From an uncultured Paenibacillus sp. (GTDB lineage: Bacteria > Bacillota > Bacilli > Paenibacillales > Paenibacillaceae), in assembly GCA_937895345.1 (NCBI GenBank), contig CALAWP010000075.1, positions 51,426-115,425 of the forward strand: 64,000 nt of DNA, read 5' to 3'. This document shows positions 25,125 to 34,310 of the stretch, piece after piece (the stretch's first letter is position 1; the number at the start of each line of letters is the position of its first letter). A program made the translations under genes and the position numbers. The notes under the pieces were generated by a model. It searched no databases. It saw nothing but the letters and a program-made list of their open reading frames with translations, and was not told the origin of the DNA.

Positions 25125-27533
25125 CTACAGCAGCTCCAGCTCCCGGGCGCGCGCGACGGCTTCCGTCCGCCTGCTCGCCTGCAGCTTGCCGAATATGGTG
25201 CGGTTATACCCTTTGACCGTACTCAGTGCCAAATATAGCCGCTCGCCGATCTCGCGGTTGGATAACCCGCAGGCGATAAGTTTCAGCACCTCAAGCTCCC
25301 TCTCGCTCAGCGGCTCAACCAGAGCCGGCCGGGTACGGGCATGCGGCGGATGCTCGCCGGCCTTTGCCGGAGAGCCGTCCGCCGGGGCAGGCTTGCCGGC
25401 GGCGTCTGCGAAGGATGCGCGCAGCAAACGAACCTCTTCCGATAAGGCCCCGGGTTGAGCGCACATATCCCGATCGGCCGTCACGAGCAATTCGCCGGCC
25501 TCGGCCGCCTCTCCCCTTGCCAGCCTGATGCGGGCAAGCCACAGCCTGCCGAGCGCAAGCCGGTCCGCATTCTCGATCATGCCGCTCAGCTTGACGCTTT
25601 GCTCCCCATGCCGCAAGGCGGCATCCAGCTCGCCGCGCTCCAAGGCGAGGCGCGCCAAGCCCAGATGCGCCTCGCAGGCGACGGGGAGCGGCGGCTCTCC
25701 CGCCAGCCGCAGCGCACGCCGGTACGTATCGGCCGCCTGCTCGAGCAGCCGGTCCTCCTCCTGCAACCGTCCGATGCCAAGGGCGGCCATAACGGCGATT
25801 ACCCGATGGCCGATCGGCTCGCTGACCGCGATCGCATCCGTATAAGCTTGGCGGGCCGCCTCGCGATCCCCTTGAAGATGACAGGCATATCCCAAGGTCC
25901 ATTGCGCCGCGGCCCGGACCGGAAAGTTACGGGGATGGAGATGCTCCAGGGCGAGCCGGGACTGCTGCCGGATCGTCTCCGCATCGTGCCGGGGTACCGC
26001 CGCCGACGCGCGAACGGAAGCGATATGTCCGATCCAATCCCGGCGGCATCCATCCCACTCCTTCCCTTGCAGCGCCGCTTCCGCGCGCAACAGGTTCGGC
26101 TCTACGCCGCTCAGCCGCCCGGACATCAGCAAGGCCGAAGCGTAAAGGACCCATAAGAACGGTCTCGCGTCCAGCTCCTTCGGCGGAATTTGCTTTAAAG
26201 CGTCCAATACGGGAGCCAATGCGCCGCGGAAGTGGAGCGGCATCCCTCCGCCCTCCATCAGCCGGGCGGCGCGATCGATATCGTTTCCGGCAACGGCGTG
26301 CCGCAGCGCCTCGGCCTCCAGGCCCTCCGCCTCAAACCAGCGGCTGGCGCGGACATGCAGCTCCGCCTGCAGCTCGCGGCCGTCCTTCGTCTGACTCAGC
26401 CGCCGGCGGAGCAGCTCGGCGAACAAATGATGGTACCGGTACCAGCGGCGTTCGTTGTCCAGAGGCACCACAAACAGGTTCAAACGTTCGAGAGCGGGGA
26501 GCGCATCCTTCGCGTCCGTAACGCCAACCACCGCTTGGCAAAGCGGTCCGCACAACCGGTCGAGAATGGAAGTGTGCAGCACAAAAGACTGCATCTCGTC
26601 GGGCAGCCGCTGCAACACCTCTTCCGCCAAATAATCCATCACGTAACGATGACCGCCGGTGAAGCTTTCCCATGCCGCTTCGATTGCGGATGATTCCGTC
26701 CCGGCCTTCGCCAACGGCTCCTCCGTCAGGATCGCCGACGGTTCATTCCGCCTGCTTCCGAAGGAGCTCTTCATGGAAATGGCGGCCAGCTGCAAACCCG
26801 CGATCCAGCCTTCGGTGCGGGCTTCGAGCCGCGCGATTTGCTCGGGGGTCAACTGCAGTCCCATCGTCGAGCGCAGAAACTCGTCCGTTTCCGAACGGGA
26901 GAATCGCAGGTCCGGATTGCGGATTTCATTTAATTGGTCGCGGACGCGCAGCCTGGCAAGCGGCAAGGCCGGGTCCTCCCGGGTAAGGAGCACCAGGTGC
27001 ACGTTCGCAGGCATCCGCTCAATGAATAAAGCGACCGCCTCCCGAATCGGCCTGGCTTGAATGACGTGGTAATCGTCCAGCACGAGTACAAGAGGGAATG
27101 GCAGGGCGTCCAGCTCGACGAGCAGCCCGGACATGAGAAATTCGGCGCTTGGCGGAGGGACGGCTCCGAGCATGCCGAACAAGCCTTCTCCGAAGGGGGC
27201 CGCCGCCGTTCGGACGGCGGACAGGAGATAGGCGAAAAAACGGATCGTGTCGTTGTCGCCCTCGTCCAGCGAAAGCCAGCCGACCGCTCGATCCTCGCCG
27301 GCCAGCCATTCGCTGGCCGCCGTCGTTTTGCCGGAGCCTGCCGAGGCGGAAACGAGCGTTAGTTTGCGATGCAAGCCTTCATGAAGGCGCTCGGTCAGAC
27401 GGGGCCTCTGAACCAAATTCGGCCTGGGCGGAGGCATATACAGCTTCGTAGCCAGAAGGGGGATCGTATTCATGCTCCCATTATAAGGAGCCGCGGCTTT
27501 TACCGTCAACCGCATCGGATAGCCTTCTTGCAT
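25125..27533 (-). CDS. MalT-like LuxR-family ATP-dependent regulator (LAL)
   Basis: An 802-residue STAND-type transcription activator. It begins with ATKLYMPPPRPNLVQRPRLTERL and Walker A ASAGSGKTT (about 64-71), with Walker B VLVLDDYHVI around residue 150. A long TPR-like helical region rich in Ala and Arg follows, then a C-terminal LuxR helix-turn-helix (last about 60 residues; LSERELEVLKLIACGLSNREIGERLYLALSTVKGYNRTIFGKL). MalT-type proteins oligomerise on binding a sugar and ATP. The start could be at 27533 or the ATG at 27515; the family domain begins at the Met of 27473. Its targets are unknown; the adjacent oxidoreductase is one candidate. Confidence 0.93.
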   Translation of the reverse strand: MQEGYPMRLTVKAAAPYNGSMNTIPLLATKLYMPPPRPNLVQRPRLTERLHEGLHRKLTLVSASAGSGKTTAASEWLAGEDRAVGWLSLDEGDNDTIRFFAYLLSAVRTAAAPFGEGLFGMLGAVPPPSAEFLMSGLLVELDALPFPLVLVLDDYHVIQARPIREAVALFIERMPANVHLVLLTREDPALPLARLRVRDQLNEIRNPDLRFSRSETDEFLRSTMGLQLTPEQIARLEARTEGWIAGLQLAAISMKSSFGSRRNEPSAILTEEPLAKAGTESSAIEAAWESFTGGHRYVMDYLAEEVLQRLPDEMQSFVLHTSILDRLCGPLCQAVVGVTDAKDALPALERLNLFVVPLDNERRWYRYHHLFAELLRRRLSQTKDGRELQAELHVRASRWFEAEGLEAEALRHAVAGNDIDRAARLMEGGGMPLHFRGALAPVLDALKQIPPKELDARPFLWVLYASALLMSGRLSGVEPNLLRAEAALQGKEWDGCRRDWIGHIASVRASAAVPRHDAETIRQQSRLALEHLHPRNFPVRAAAQWTLGYACHLQGDREAARQAYTDAIAVSEPIGHRVIAVMAALGIGRLQEEDRLLEQAADTYRRALRLAGEPPLPVACEAHLGLARLALERGELDAALRHGEQSVKLSGMIENADRLALGRLWLARIRLARGEAAEAGELLVTADRDMCAQPGALSEEVRLLRASFADAAGKPAPADGSPAKAGEHPPHARTRPALVEPLSERELEVLKLIACGLSNREIGERLYLALSTVKGYNRTIFGKLQASRRTEAVARARELELL

Positions 27534-27570
27534 GGGACCGGCCCGGCGAGGGCGACGGAAGCCTGCCGGC

Positions 27571-28563
27571 TCATTCGGAAGGGAACGGCGGCTGCCCGAC
27601 CGTTATAACGACGTTTCCTTTTTTCCGCCCCGTGTCGACGTATCGATGCGCTTCGATGATCCGCTCCAGCGGGTAACGCCTGTCAATGACGACTTTATAC
27701 GCTCCCGCTGCGGCAAGCTCGGCCAGGAAGCGCAAATCCTCCGATCGTTCCGCCGAGGCTCCGGCAATGACCTTTTTGCCGCTGGTCAAGGATACCCACG
27801 GCATTTGAACAAATTGCGGAATGCCCGCCACGACCAGCAGCAGGCGCCCTGTCTCCTTTAATAAGCCGCCGCAGGATTTGAACGATTCTTCTCCTACCGT
27901 ATCCATAATGACATCGTAGGTTTCGCCGCTCTTCCTGAAATCCTCCCGGGTGTAATCGATCACCCGGTCGGCGCCGAGCGATTTCACCAGCTCTGCGTTA
28001 GCCGAGCTGCACACGCCCGTCACTTCCGCGCCGAAATGCTTCGCAAGCTGCACAGCCGCCGTGCCCACTCCGCCGGACGCGCCGACGATCAGCGCCTTTT
28101 CTCCCGGCTTCAGCTTGGCCAGCCGAAAAAAGGTGAGCGCCGTCGTGCCGCCAAACGGAAGCGCGGCCGCCTCTTCAAAGGACATGCCGGGCGGCATGAC
28201 TGCCAACGCTCTTGTCGCGCTGACGGCCGCATACTCCGCATAGGCGCCCATCCGTGTGCCGTTAATGGCAAATACCCGTTCGCCCGGCTTCACTTGCGTG
28301 ACGTTCCGGCCGACCGCTTCGACAACGCCCGCGAGCTCTACTCCGAGAACGGGCTGTCTGGGCCCGGTGAGACCGAAGGCGAGCCGCGCCATCCATTTAA
28401 AGCCTTTCGGCGTAACGTTTCCCCGCACTCTGGCATCGCCGGACGTTACGGTTGTCGCATGTACTTTGACCAGCACCTCATCTTCCCCTGGAACCGGCTT
28501 CGCCACTTCCTCCACCTTCAGAACATCGGGCGGACCGTACCTGCGGCATACAACGGCTTTCAC
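27571..28563 (-). CDS. NAD(P)-dependent zinc-free MDR oxidoreductase (quinone reductase-like)
   Basis: A 330-residue medium-chain dehydrogenase/reductase. The GroES-like N-terminal domain carries KAVVCRRYGPPDVLKVEEV and VLGVELAGVVEAVG. The Rossmann domain has KALIVGASGGVGTAAVQLAKHFGAEVTGVCSSANAELVKSLGADRVIDY. Zinc-ligand Cys residues are missing, as in zeta-crystallin/QOR members. It probably reduces quinones or enones with NADPH. I start at GTG 28563 (AGGAGG nine bases upstream); the ATG nine bases earlier lies too close to that site. Confidence 0.93.
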   Translation of the reverse strand: MKAVVCRRYGPPDVLKVEEVAKPVPGEDEVLVKVHATTVTSGDARVRGNVTPKGFKWMARLAFGLTGPRQPVLGVELAGVVEAVGRNVTQVKPGERVFAINGTRMGAYAEYAAVSATRALAVMPPGMSFEEAAALPFGGTTALTFFRLAKLKPGEKALIVGASGGVGTAAVQLAKHFGAEVTGVCSSANAELVKSLGADRVIDYTREDFRKSGETYDVIMDTVGEESFKSCGGLLKETGRLLLVVAGIPQFVQMPWVSLTSGKKVIAGASAERSEDLRFLAELAAAGAYKVVIDRRYPLERIIEAHRYVDTGRKKGNVVITVGQPPFPSE

Positions 28564-28679
28564 GACTGTCATCCTCCTTTTATGCAAGCGTGCGTCCCTT
28601 TAGCGAGGCACTGCGCTGCCGAACATTGATATACGAATAGTGTAGCCTCCGCCGGGGGACTCAGGTAGATACTAAAGTA

Positions 28680-29375
28680 TTATTGTTCAAGCGGCCTGTC
28701 GGTCCCTTTGACGATCAGCCATATCGCCAGCGCCAATTGTTGCAACGCGATCGGAACGTTCAGCAGCATGTAGGCGGCATCCAGTCCGATAAAGCGAAGC
28801 ATAAACAGCAAGCAGGCCAGGATGGACAATACAGATCCAATCAGTCCCGGAACGGACAACCAGAGCGGAACCTGCTTCGTCTGGCCAAAGACCGCGTTAA
28901 TCAAGAGCAAAGCCAGCACGAAGGCCAAGGTCGTTGCCACATGGTTCACCAAGTCGCGCCCTGTCCTCAGCAACTCGCCCAACGTTTGAAAATACGCCGC
29001 ATCCGGAGCAGCGGATTGGACAAATTTTTGGCTTAACGCCAGCAGCGCCAAAAGAAGGATCGTGCCAATCATGATGAATGTTCCCGAAACAGCGCCAAAG
29101 GCAACAGAGCCAAGAGCGGCGCCTTTATGATGCCGGCTTATTGCCGGATAGATTGCAACGGGGACGCCGACATACGCCGCAACCATTACCAGCTGAAAAA
29201 ACGCTCCGATAAGCACCTGATTTTCATTTGCAGAAGCCCCGGCAAGGTAGTCCGCTCCATCGATCACCGGAACGACGCTGAATATGCCCGCAATCAGTCC
29301 GACAATGAGCAGTGCGCCGGCCGTAACGGCCGACCTTCTTCCCTTCGAATTTATCCTTTTCCCGTACATATACAA
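28680..29375 (-). CDS. DUF4386 domain-containing membrane protein
   Basis: A 231-residue protein with six hydrophobic segments: AGALLIVGLIAGIFSVVPVI, AFFQLVMVAAYVGVPVAIYP, FIMIGTILLLALLALS, NHVATTLAFVLALLLINAVF, VPGLIGSVLSILACLLFML and PIALQQLALAIWLIVKG. The run of segments and the end IWLIVKG match DUF4386, common in Bacillota and of unknown function. An AGATGGAGG-like site precedes its start. It is separated by 116 bases from the MDR gene downstream and appears to be a single-gene unit. Confidence 0.88.
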   Translation of the reverse strand: MYMYGKRINSKGRRSAVTAGALLIVGLIAGIFSVVPVIDGADYLAGASANENQVLIGAFFQLVMVAAYVGVPVAIYPAISRHHKGAALGSVAFGAVSGTFIMIGTILLLALLALSQKFVQSAAPDAAYFQTLGELLRTGRDLVNHVATTLAFVLALLLINAVFGQTKQVPLWLSVPGLIGSVLSILACLLFMLRFIGLDAAYMLLNVPIALQQLALAIWLIVKGTDRPLEQ

Positions 29376-29521
29376 CCTCCATCTCGTAAAGCTTGCCTTT
29401 GATGAAAATATAGCAGGAAAAGGCAGGATGAGAGCAGATACTTTGGTATGGATTACAGGTATATTCGCAGTACCGCCCTTTCGGCGAGCGAACTGCCCTT
29501 CATTCAGCCTGAGCTAAAAAT

Positions 29522-29572
29522 GAAAACAGCGGCAGCCGCGGACCAAAAATAAGCCCTGAATTGTCGCTGTTT
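29522..29572 (-). terminator. Possible terminator after the HxlR gene
   Basis: Arms AAAACAGCG and CGCTGTTTT are separated by a 33-base partly structured loop; on the minus strand the second arm ends in a T-rich stretch. The long loop makes this a weak call. Confidence 0.4.
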
Positions 29573-29599
29573 TATCGATGCTCCCCATCGGCGGCAGGA

Positions 29600-29950
29600 T
29601 TAATTTACGGGATGTCCTTGTTTTTGACGAACTTTCATATAGTGCTCGCCCCATTCGTCCAACTGGTTCAATAATGGTTTCAGCGATTTCCCGAATTCGC
29701 TCATCTCGTACACCACTTTTGGCGGCACTTGATTATAGACCGTTCGTTTGACGATGCCGGCTTCTTCCAGCTCCCGAAGCTGCTGCGTCAACATCTTTTG
29801 CGAGATGTCGGGAATTTCTTTTTTGAATTCGCTTGTTCTCATCGGCCCGCAATTCAAATAACAGAGAATCAGCAGCTTCCACTTTCCCCCGATAACCTCC
29901 AATGTCGCTTCTGCGGGGATATTATAAGCGCGAAACGATTGATTTTCCAT
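29600..29950 (-). CDS. HxlR family winged-helix regulator
   Basis: A 116-residue one-domain regulator (about residues 12-105): EVIGGKWKLLILCYLNCGPMRTSEFKKEIPDISQKMLTQQLRELEEAGIVKRTVYNQVPPKVVYEMSEFGKSL. No conserved N-terminal Cys as in thiol-sensing YodB or HypR is apparent; the only Cys are C25-type in LILCYLNC. Members often repress or activate a divergent oxidoreductase gene. Here the flavodoxin-fold oxidoreductase at 30096 is transcribed divergently 145 bp away and is the probable target. Confidence 0.93.
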   Translation of the reverse strand: MENQSFRAYNIPAEATLEVIGGKWKLLILCYLNCGPMRTSEFKKEIPDISQKMLTQQLRELEEAGIVKRTVYNQVPPKVVYEMSEFGKSLKPLLNQLDEWGEHYMKVRQKQGHPVN

Positions 29951-30095
29951 ACGTATCCTTCCCCTATGTCATCATTACTTTTTCGTTCCTATGGCACTTT
30001 GAGGTTCTATAAGTACAAAAAAGTGCGTTCTTCCTGTCTTTGACAACATGATGCATAATGCAATTGTAACATACGAAGAAGGAAGGTGGCATAAC

Positions 30096-30686
30096 GTGAA
30101 CGTACTGACCGTCGTTGCGCACCCGAGGGTGCAATCCTTAACTTTCGCCGTCGCCGGTCAATTTACGAAAGGGCTCCAGGATGCGGGGCACAACACAGAG
30201 GTGCTGGACTTGCACCGCAGCGGATTTAGTCCTGTCATGCTGGAGGAGGACGAGCCCGATTGGTCGGCGGATTCCAAGCCGTATTCGCCGGAAGTAGAGG
30301 CCGAAATGGAACGAATGAGGAAACATGACGCTTTAGCTTATATTTTCCCCGTATGGTGGTACAATGTGCCCGCCATGCTCAAAGGGTATATCGACCGGGT
30401 ATGGAACAACGGTTTCGCATACGGCTCCCGCAAGCTGCCTCATCGTCAGGTGCTCTGGATCGGACTCGCCGCGGATTCGAAGGAAGGGATGGCTAAGAGA
30501 CAGTACGATAAGCTGATGGACCTTCAGCTGAACGTTGCCATAGCCGGTTATTGCGGCATTGCCAACAGCAAGGTCGAAATTTTGCACAACACCCTGGATG
30601 CAGATCCGGGAACTCGCGAGCGGCTGCTGACGCAAGCCTATGAGCTCGGATTGCATTTCACTTCGATGGACCGGCCGCTCGGTTAG
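30096..30686 (+). CDS. NAD(P)H-dependent FMN oxidoreductase (flavodoxin-like fold)
   Basis: A 196-residue protein of the NQO1/MdaB/KefF-type flavodoxin_2 family. It begins NVLTVVAHPRVQSLTFAVAGQFTKGLQDAGHNTEVLDLHRSGFSP (FMN phosphate loop AHPRxxSLT) and carries FPVWWYNVPAMLKGYIDRVWNNGFAYG, the family's flavin and substrate-site signature. It probably performs two-electron reduction of quinones or azo compounds. The start is GTG at 30096, six bases after GAAGGTGG. The divergent HxlR gene is its likely regulator, a pairing seen in Bacillus quinone-stress systems. Confidence 0.93.
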   Translation: MNVLTVVAHPRVQSLTFAVAGQFTKGLQDAGHNTEVLDLHRSGFSPVMLEEDEPDWSADSKPYSPEVEAEMERMRKHDALAYIFPVWWYNVPAMLKGYIDRVWNNGFAYGSRKLPHRQVLWIGLAADSKEGMAKRQYDKLMDLQLNVAIAGYCGIANSKVEILHNTLDADPGTRERLLTQAYELGLHFTSMDRPLG

Positions 30687-30713
30687 TCGGCTATGCAGCC
30701 TATTTCCTAAAAA

Positions 30714-30762
30714 CGCGAAAGATTGGACCGGCCGCATTCCTGCAGCCATCCAATCTTTCGCG
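30714..30762. terminator. Strong intrinsic terminator between convergent genes
   Basis: A 14-bp perfect stem CGCGAAAGATTGGA / TCCAATCTTTCGCG with a 21-base GC-rich loop. On the minus strand it is followed by TTTTT, ending the ABC transporter operon. Confidence 0.85.
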
Positions 30763-30768
30763 CATCCG

Positions 30769-31608
30769 TTACCCTTTAATTCCCGAGGAAGCGACGCCTT
30801 GCACAAAGTTTTTCTGAAGCGCCAGAAATATAATCAACACCGGTATAATCGAGACGACGCTCGCCGCCATAATGAGCCCGTATTCGGCCGAATACTGCGA
30901 GATAAACATCCGCAGGCCGATCTGAATCGTCTTGAGCTCGGTTTTGGTCAAATAAATCATCGGCCCGAGGAAGTCGTTCCAGGTCGTTACGAAGGTGAAA
31001 ATCGTCAGCGTAGACAAAGCCGGCTTGGAGAGCGGCAGCATCAGCCGCGCCCAAATGCCGTATTCGCTCAGACCGTCGATCCGCGCCGCTTCGCACAGCT
31101 CGTCCGGAATGCCCTGATAAAATTGCCGCATCAGAAACACCCCGAATGCCGAAAAGGCCTGCAAGCAAATAATGGCAAGGTGAGTGTTGTTCAGGCCGAA
31201 TTCGCGCATCATAATAAATTGCGGCACCATGTACGCTTGCCAAGGAATGGCAATCGTAGCGATATAGGAGAGAAACAGCACGTTTCTCCCTCTGAAGCGC
31301 AGCTTCGCGAATGCGTAGGCGGCAAAGCTGGACGTCAGCAATTGCAGCAGGGTGACGATAACGGATAATTTCGCCGTATTGTAAATAAACTTGCCGAGCG
31401 GAATGCGGGTCCAGATGTCCACATAGTTTTGCCACCGGATTTCATCCGGAATCCATACCATGGGGAAGGAAAACACGTCTTTATTCAGCTTGAACGAAGA
31501 GGACAGCATCCATATATACGGTACGATCATGCATACGGCAACGGCGATTAATACGATATAGGCGAGCGCCATCCAGCCTGCGCGGATTTTTTTTGTCGAT
31601 CCAACCAT
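30769..31608 (-). CDS. Carbohydrate ABC transporter permease, MalG type (second cluster)
   Basis: A 279-residue six-segment permease. The EAA loop is ELCEAARIDGLSEYGIWARLMLPLSKPAL (about 180-208). The N-terminal MLSSSFKLNKDVFSFPMVWIPDEI stretch is typical of CUT1 importers. I start at ATG 31608 because AAGGAG is 9 bases upstream; a longer frame to 31644 has no site. It partners with the MalF-type permease upstream. No ATPase gene is present, as in the first cluster. Confidence 0.95.
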   Translation of the reverse strand: MVGSTKKIRAGWMALAYIVLIAVAVCMIVPYIWMLSSSFKLNKDVFSFPMVWIPDEIRWQNYVDIWTRIPLGKFIYNTAKLSVIVTLLQLLTSSFAAYAFAKLRFRGRNVLFLSYIATIAIPWQAYMVPQFIMMREFGLNNTHLAIICLQAFSAFGVFLMRQFYQGIPDELCEAARIDGLSEYGIWARLMLPLSKPALSTLTIFTFVTTWNDFLGPMIYLTKTELKTIQIGLRMFISQYSAEYGLIMAASVVSIIPVLIIFLALQKNFVQGVASSGIKG

Positions 31609-31665
31609 CTTTTCTGTCTCCTTCCAAAAGGTCTGCGTAGGCAAACATCACTTCTTAAGCGTCTG

Positions 31666-32604
31666 CTATTGACCGTATCTTTTTTCGCCGCGGAACTGCA
31701 CGATCGTCACACCCATCACGATCAGGAACAACACGATGGCCATCGCATTGGCGTAGCCGTAATCGAGCGACCGGAAGGCGGTATTGTAGATTTGGTAGAC
31801 CAGTACCCGCGTGGAATCGTTCAACTGGTTATCCGCTCCGGCAAACAGGTTGATGAAGATGTCGTACACTTTAAACGAGTTGATGACCAGAATCATCAGG
31901 ACAAAAAAAGTGGTCGGCGCCAGCTGCGGAATGGTGACGTTGGTGAACCGTTTCCAGCCGCCCGCCCCGTCGAGCTCGGCAGCCTCGTACAGCTCGGGAT
32001 TGACGCCCTGCAGTCCGGCCAAATATATGACCATATAATAGCCCATATTTTTCCACACCGTAAACAAGACCACCGTAAACATCGCCCAGTCTTTATCCGC
32101 CGCCCATCGCGGAAGATCCTCGATCGGAATGCCGGTAATGAGGTGAAGCAGGTTGTTGACGGGTCCCATCGTCGGGCTGAAAATAAAGTTCCATACCGCC
32201 GCTACCGCTACAAGCGAAGCCACGTACGGGAAGAAAAACGCCGTTCTCATAAAATTCCGGCCGAATATTTTCTGATTGAGCAAGATGGCGAGCGCGAGCG
32301 CGCAAGCCATCGTCAGCGGCACGACGCCGACCGTATAAACAATCGTATTCCAGAGCGCTTTATGAAAGGTCGTGTCCTTGATAAGCCTTATAAAATTATC
32401 AATCCCGACATAATTCATCGGATTGGAGCCGTCCCATTTGACAAAGGCCAATATAATCGCGAATACCATAGGCACCAGCGTAAACAAGGCAAAGCCGATA
32501 AAGTTGGGCGCAATAAAGCTGTAAGCAACCAGATGATCCTTCAACCTTTTCGTCAAAAACGGTTTGCTGCTTTTTCCCGTTGCCGGCACCGTTTCATTTT
32601 GCAT
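31666..32604 (-). CDS. Carbohydrate ABC transporter permease, MalF type (second cluster)
   Basis: A 312-residue permease with six segments starting at VAYSFIAPNFIGFALFTLVPMVFAIILAF. The EAA loop is ELYEAAELDGAGGWKRFTNVTIPQLAP (about 210-236). The start ATG 32604 is preceded by GGAGGGG. It is 57 bp upstream of the MalG-type gene and downstream of the binding-protein gene across a stem-loop. Confidence 0.95.
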   Translation of the reverse strand: MQNETVPATGKSSKPFLTKRLKDHLVAYSFIAPNFIGFALFTLVPMVFAIILAFVKWDGSNPMNYVGIDNFIRLIKDTTFHKALWNTIVYTVGVVPLTMACALALAILLNQKIFGRNFMRTAFFFPYVASLVAVAAVWNFIFSPTMGPVNNLLHLITGIPIEDLPRWAADKDWAMFTVVLFTVWKNMGYYMVIYLAGLQGVNPELYEAAELDGAGGWKRFTNVTIPQLAPTTFFVLMILVINSFKVYDIFINLFAGADNQLNDSTRVLVYQIYNTAFRSLDYGYANAMAIVLFLIVMGVTIVQFRGEKRYGQ

Positions 32605-32654
32605 GATTTCCCCTCCAAACCTTCTCGCACGCTATGCCGCCCGCTGCCGTATTC

Positions 32655-32686
32655 CGAAAGAGGCGGGCCATCGCCCGCCTCTTTCG
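32655..32686 (-). promoter_or_regulatory. Intercistronic stem-loop without T-tract (second cluster)
   Basis: A 14-bp perfect stem CGAAAGAGGCGGGC / GCCCGCCTCTTTCG with a 4-base loop, between the binding-protein gene and the first permease gene. There is no T-tract. The position is the same as that of the hairpin at 5184-5216 and suggests the same mRNA-protection or partial-termination role. Confidence 0.7.
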
Positions 32687-32701
32687 AACACCGTTATGGC
32701 G

Positions 32702-34045
32702 TTAATTGTTCATTACAAGCTCCACCCGCTTGTTCATGTCGGCCAAGCCTTGTTCGATGGTTGTGTTTTTGGTCATGATGTTGTCATGGTTTTCGTTCAA
32801 AATAATTTCGATATCCGCGCTTTTTTCATGCATCGGCATTTCCAGATACGTCTTGAACGTGTTCAGCGCTTCCTTGCTGTTCTCATCGGTCGGGAACCCG
32901 TCAATGCTCGCGATCGAGCTGATGACATCGTCGTTTTTGATCGCCGGAATCGTGCCGGTCGAGGCGATAACAGCTGCGCCTTCCTCGCCCGTTACAAACT
33001 TCAGGAAGTCAAGCGCCGCATCTTTTTTCGCCGATTTCTTGTTGACTGCAAGCGACGTAATGGTGCCCAGCGTAGTTCCCGGCTCCACGCCTTCCGGATG
33101 CGGATATTTGACAATGCCCCAGTTGACGGCGGCGGACTCGCCGCTCTTGACCTTCTCGATTTGCGTAGCGATAAACCAGCTGCCCATATTCATCGTCGCA
33201 ACGGAATTATTGTAGAACACGCCGGAATAATGGGTGCTGGACGTCTTCAGCGTGGCGTAATCCATAATGATGCCGTCGTCCTGCATCTTCAGAACGCGCT
33301 CGTAGGTCGGCTTCAGGAAATCGTAATTTCCGTCGACCACCGTGTTCTTCCCATCCAAAATGCCGAACAATTGAACGGCGCTGCGCCAAGTATGGTGATG
33401 TGCGCCGTACACCTTCTCAGCGCCGGAGCCCGAAGTTACTTTTCTCGCAATCTCTTCATATTGATCGAAGGTCATATCGTTGGTCGGATATGGTACGTTC
33501 GCTTTGTCGAAGAGGTCCTTGTTGTAATAAATGAGCCAGAAATCGCTGCGGAACGGAAGCGCATACACTTCGTCGTTCACTTGAATTTGCTCGACGGTGC
33601 CGCCGTACGCCGCCGTGTCGATGCCTTTGTCCTGGATAAAGCCGTTAAGCGGTTCCAAGTGATTTTGCTTGACCAGGTTGGCATACCCCGGAATGTCCTT
33701 GATCGTCAGCACATCCAGATCCGCTCCTCCGGACAGCTGCGTGCTCAGCATCGTCATGTAGTCGGTGGAACCAAGATCGACGTATTCGATCGTGACATGC
33801 GGATTGGCATCGGTATACGCTTTAATAAGCGGCTCGTAATAAGCGGTAGCTTCCCAGTCCCACAATGCCCACTTTAATGTAACGGGATCGTTTCCTTTAT
33901 CCTCCGGTGCCCCGGCGGTGTTGTTTGGAGCTGCCGTCGGCGAAGGTTCGTTTTTCCCTGTATTGCCGTTGCCGGAGCATCCCGCAACCATACCTGCGGC
34001 AAGAACCGCCGTTAACCCGATTCCCCATGCTTTTTTGAGTCTCAT
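32702..34045 (-). CDS. Extracellular sugar-binding lipoprotein (second cluster)
   Basis: A 447-residue lipoprotein: signal peptide, lipobox VAGC with Cys at residue 23, then a Pro/Asn-rich linker and a family-1 solute-binding fold (LKWALWDWEATAYYEPLIKAYTDANPHVTIEYVDL; EVYALPFRSDFWLIYYNKDLFDKANVPYP). I start at ATG 34045, with AAGGGG upstream; the frame continues to 34066 without support. It heads the operon divergent from a YesM/YesN pair, which typically responds to the same oligosaccharide. The actual ligand cannot be read from the sequence. Confidence 0.95.
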   Translation of the reverse strand: MRLKKAWGIGLTAVLAAGMVAGCSGNGNTGKNEPSPTAAPNNTAGAPEDKGNDPVTLKWALWDWEATAYYEPLIKAYTDANPHVTIEYVDLGSTDYMTMLSTQLSGGADLDVLTIKDIPGYANLVKQNHLEPLNGFIQDKGIDTAAYGGTVEQIQVNDEVYALPFRSDFWLIYYNKDLFDKANVPYPTNDMTFDQYEEIARKVTSGSGAEKVYGAHHHTWRSAVQLFGILDGKNTVVDGNYDFLKPTYERVLKMQDDGIIMDYATLKTSSTHYSGVFYNNSVATMNMGSWFIATQIEKVKSGESAAVNWGIVKYPHPEGVEPGTTLGTITSLAVNKKSAKKDAALDFLKFVTGEEGAAVIASTGTIPAIKNDDVISSIASIDGFPTDENSKEALNTFKTYLEMPMHEKSADIEIILNENHDNIMTKNTTIEQGLADMNKRVELVMNN

Positions 34046-34177
34046 TGTCAAAGTCCCCTTTTCCAAGCGATTTGATCAAGCTCATTCGACATTGCCGAAT
34101 CTGTATCAAATATTAGAACATGGCGCGCCTAATAAGGATACATTATTAACCGTTGATCCTACACTATTTTCACCAAT

Positions 34178-34191
34178 TTAAAGCGTTTTCA
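34178..34191. promoter_or_regulatory. Candidate CcpA catabolite-responsive element (cre)
   Basis: TTAAAGCGTTTTCA differs at one base from the strong cre form TGAAAGCGTTTTCA. It lies in the 265-bp divergent control region between the binding-protein gene and the kinase gene, where it could bring glucose repression to the transporter. Confidence 0.55.
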
Positions 34192-34310
34192 TTTTACGTC
34201 CTGCAAAATTCTATCGAAAACATGCAATATCGTTTGTTTTTGAATCCCCCACTTCTGCCGTATATGCCAATTATGTTATTGTTAACGTATACAAAGGGGT
34301 GTTCCAAAGC

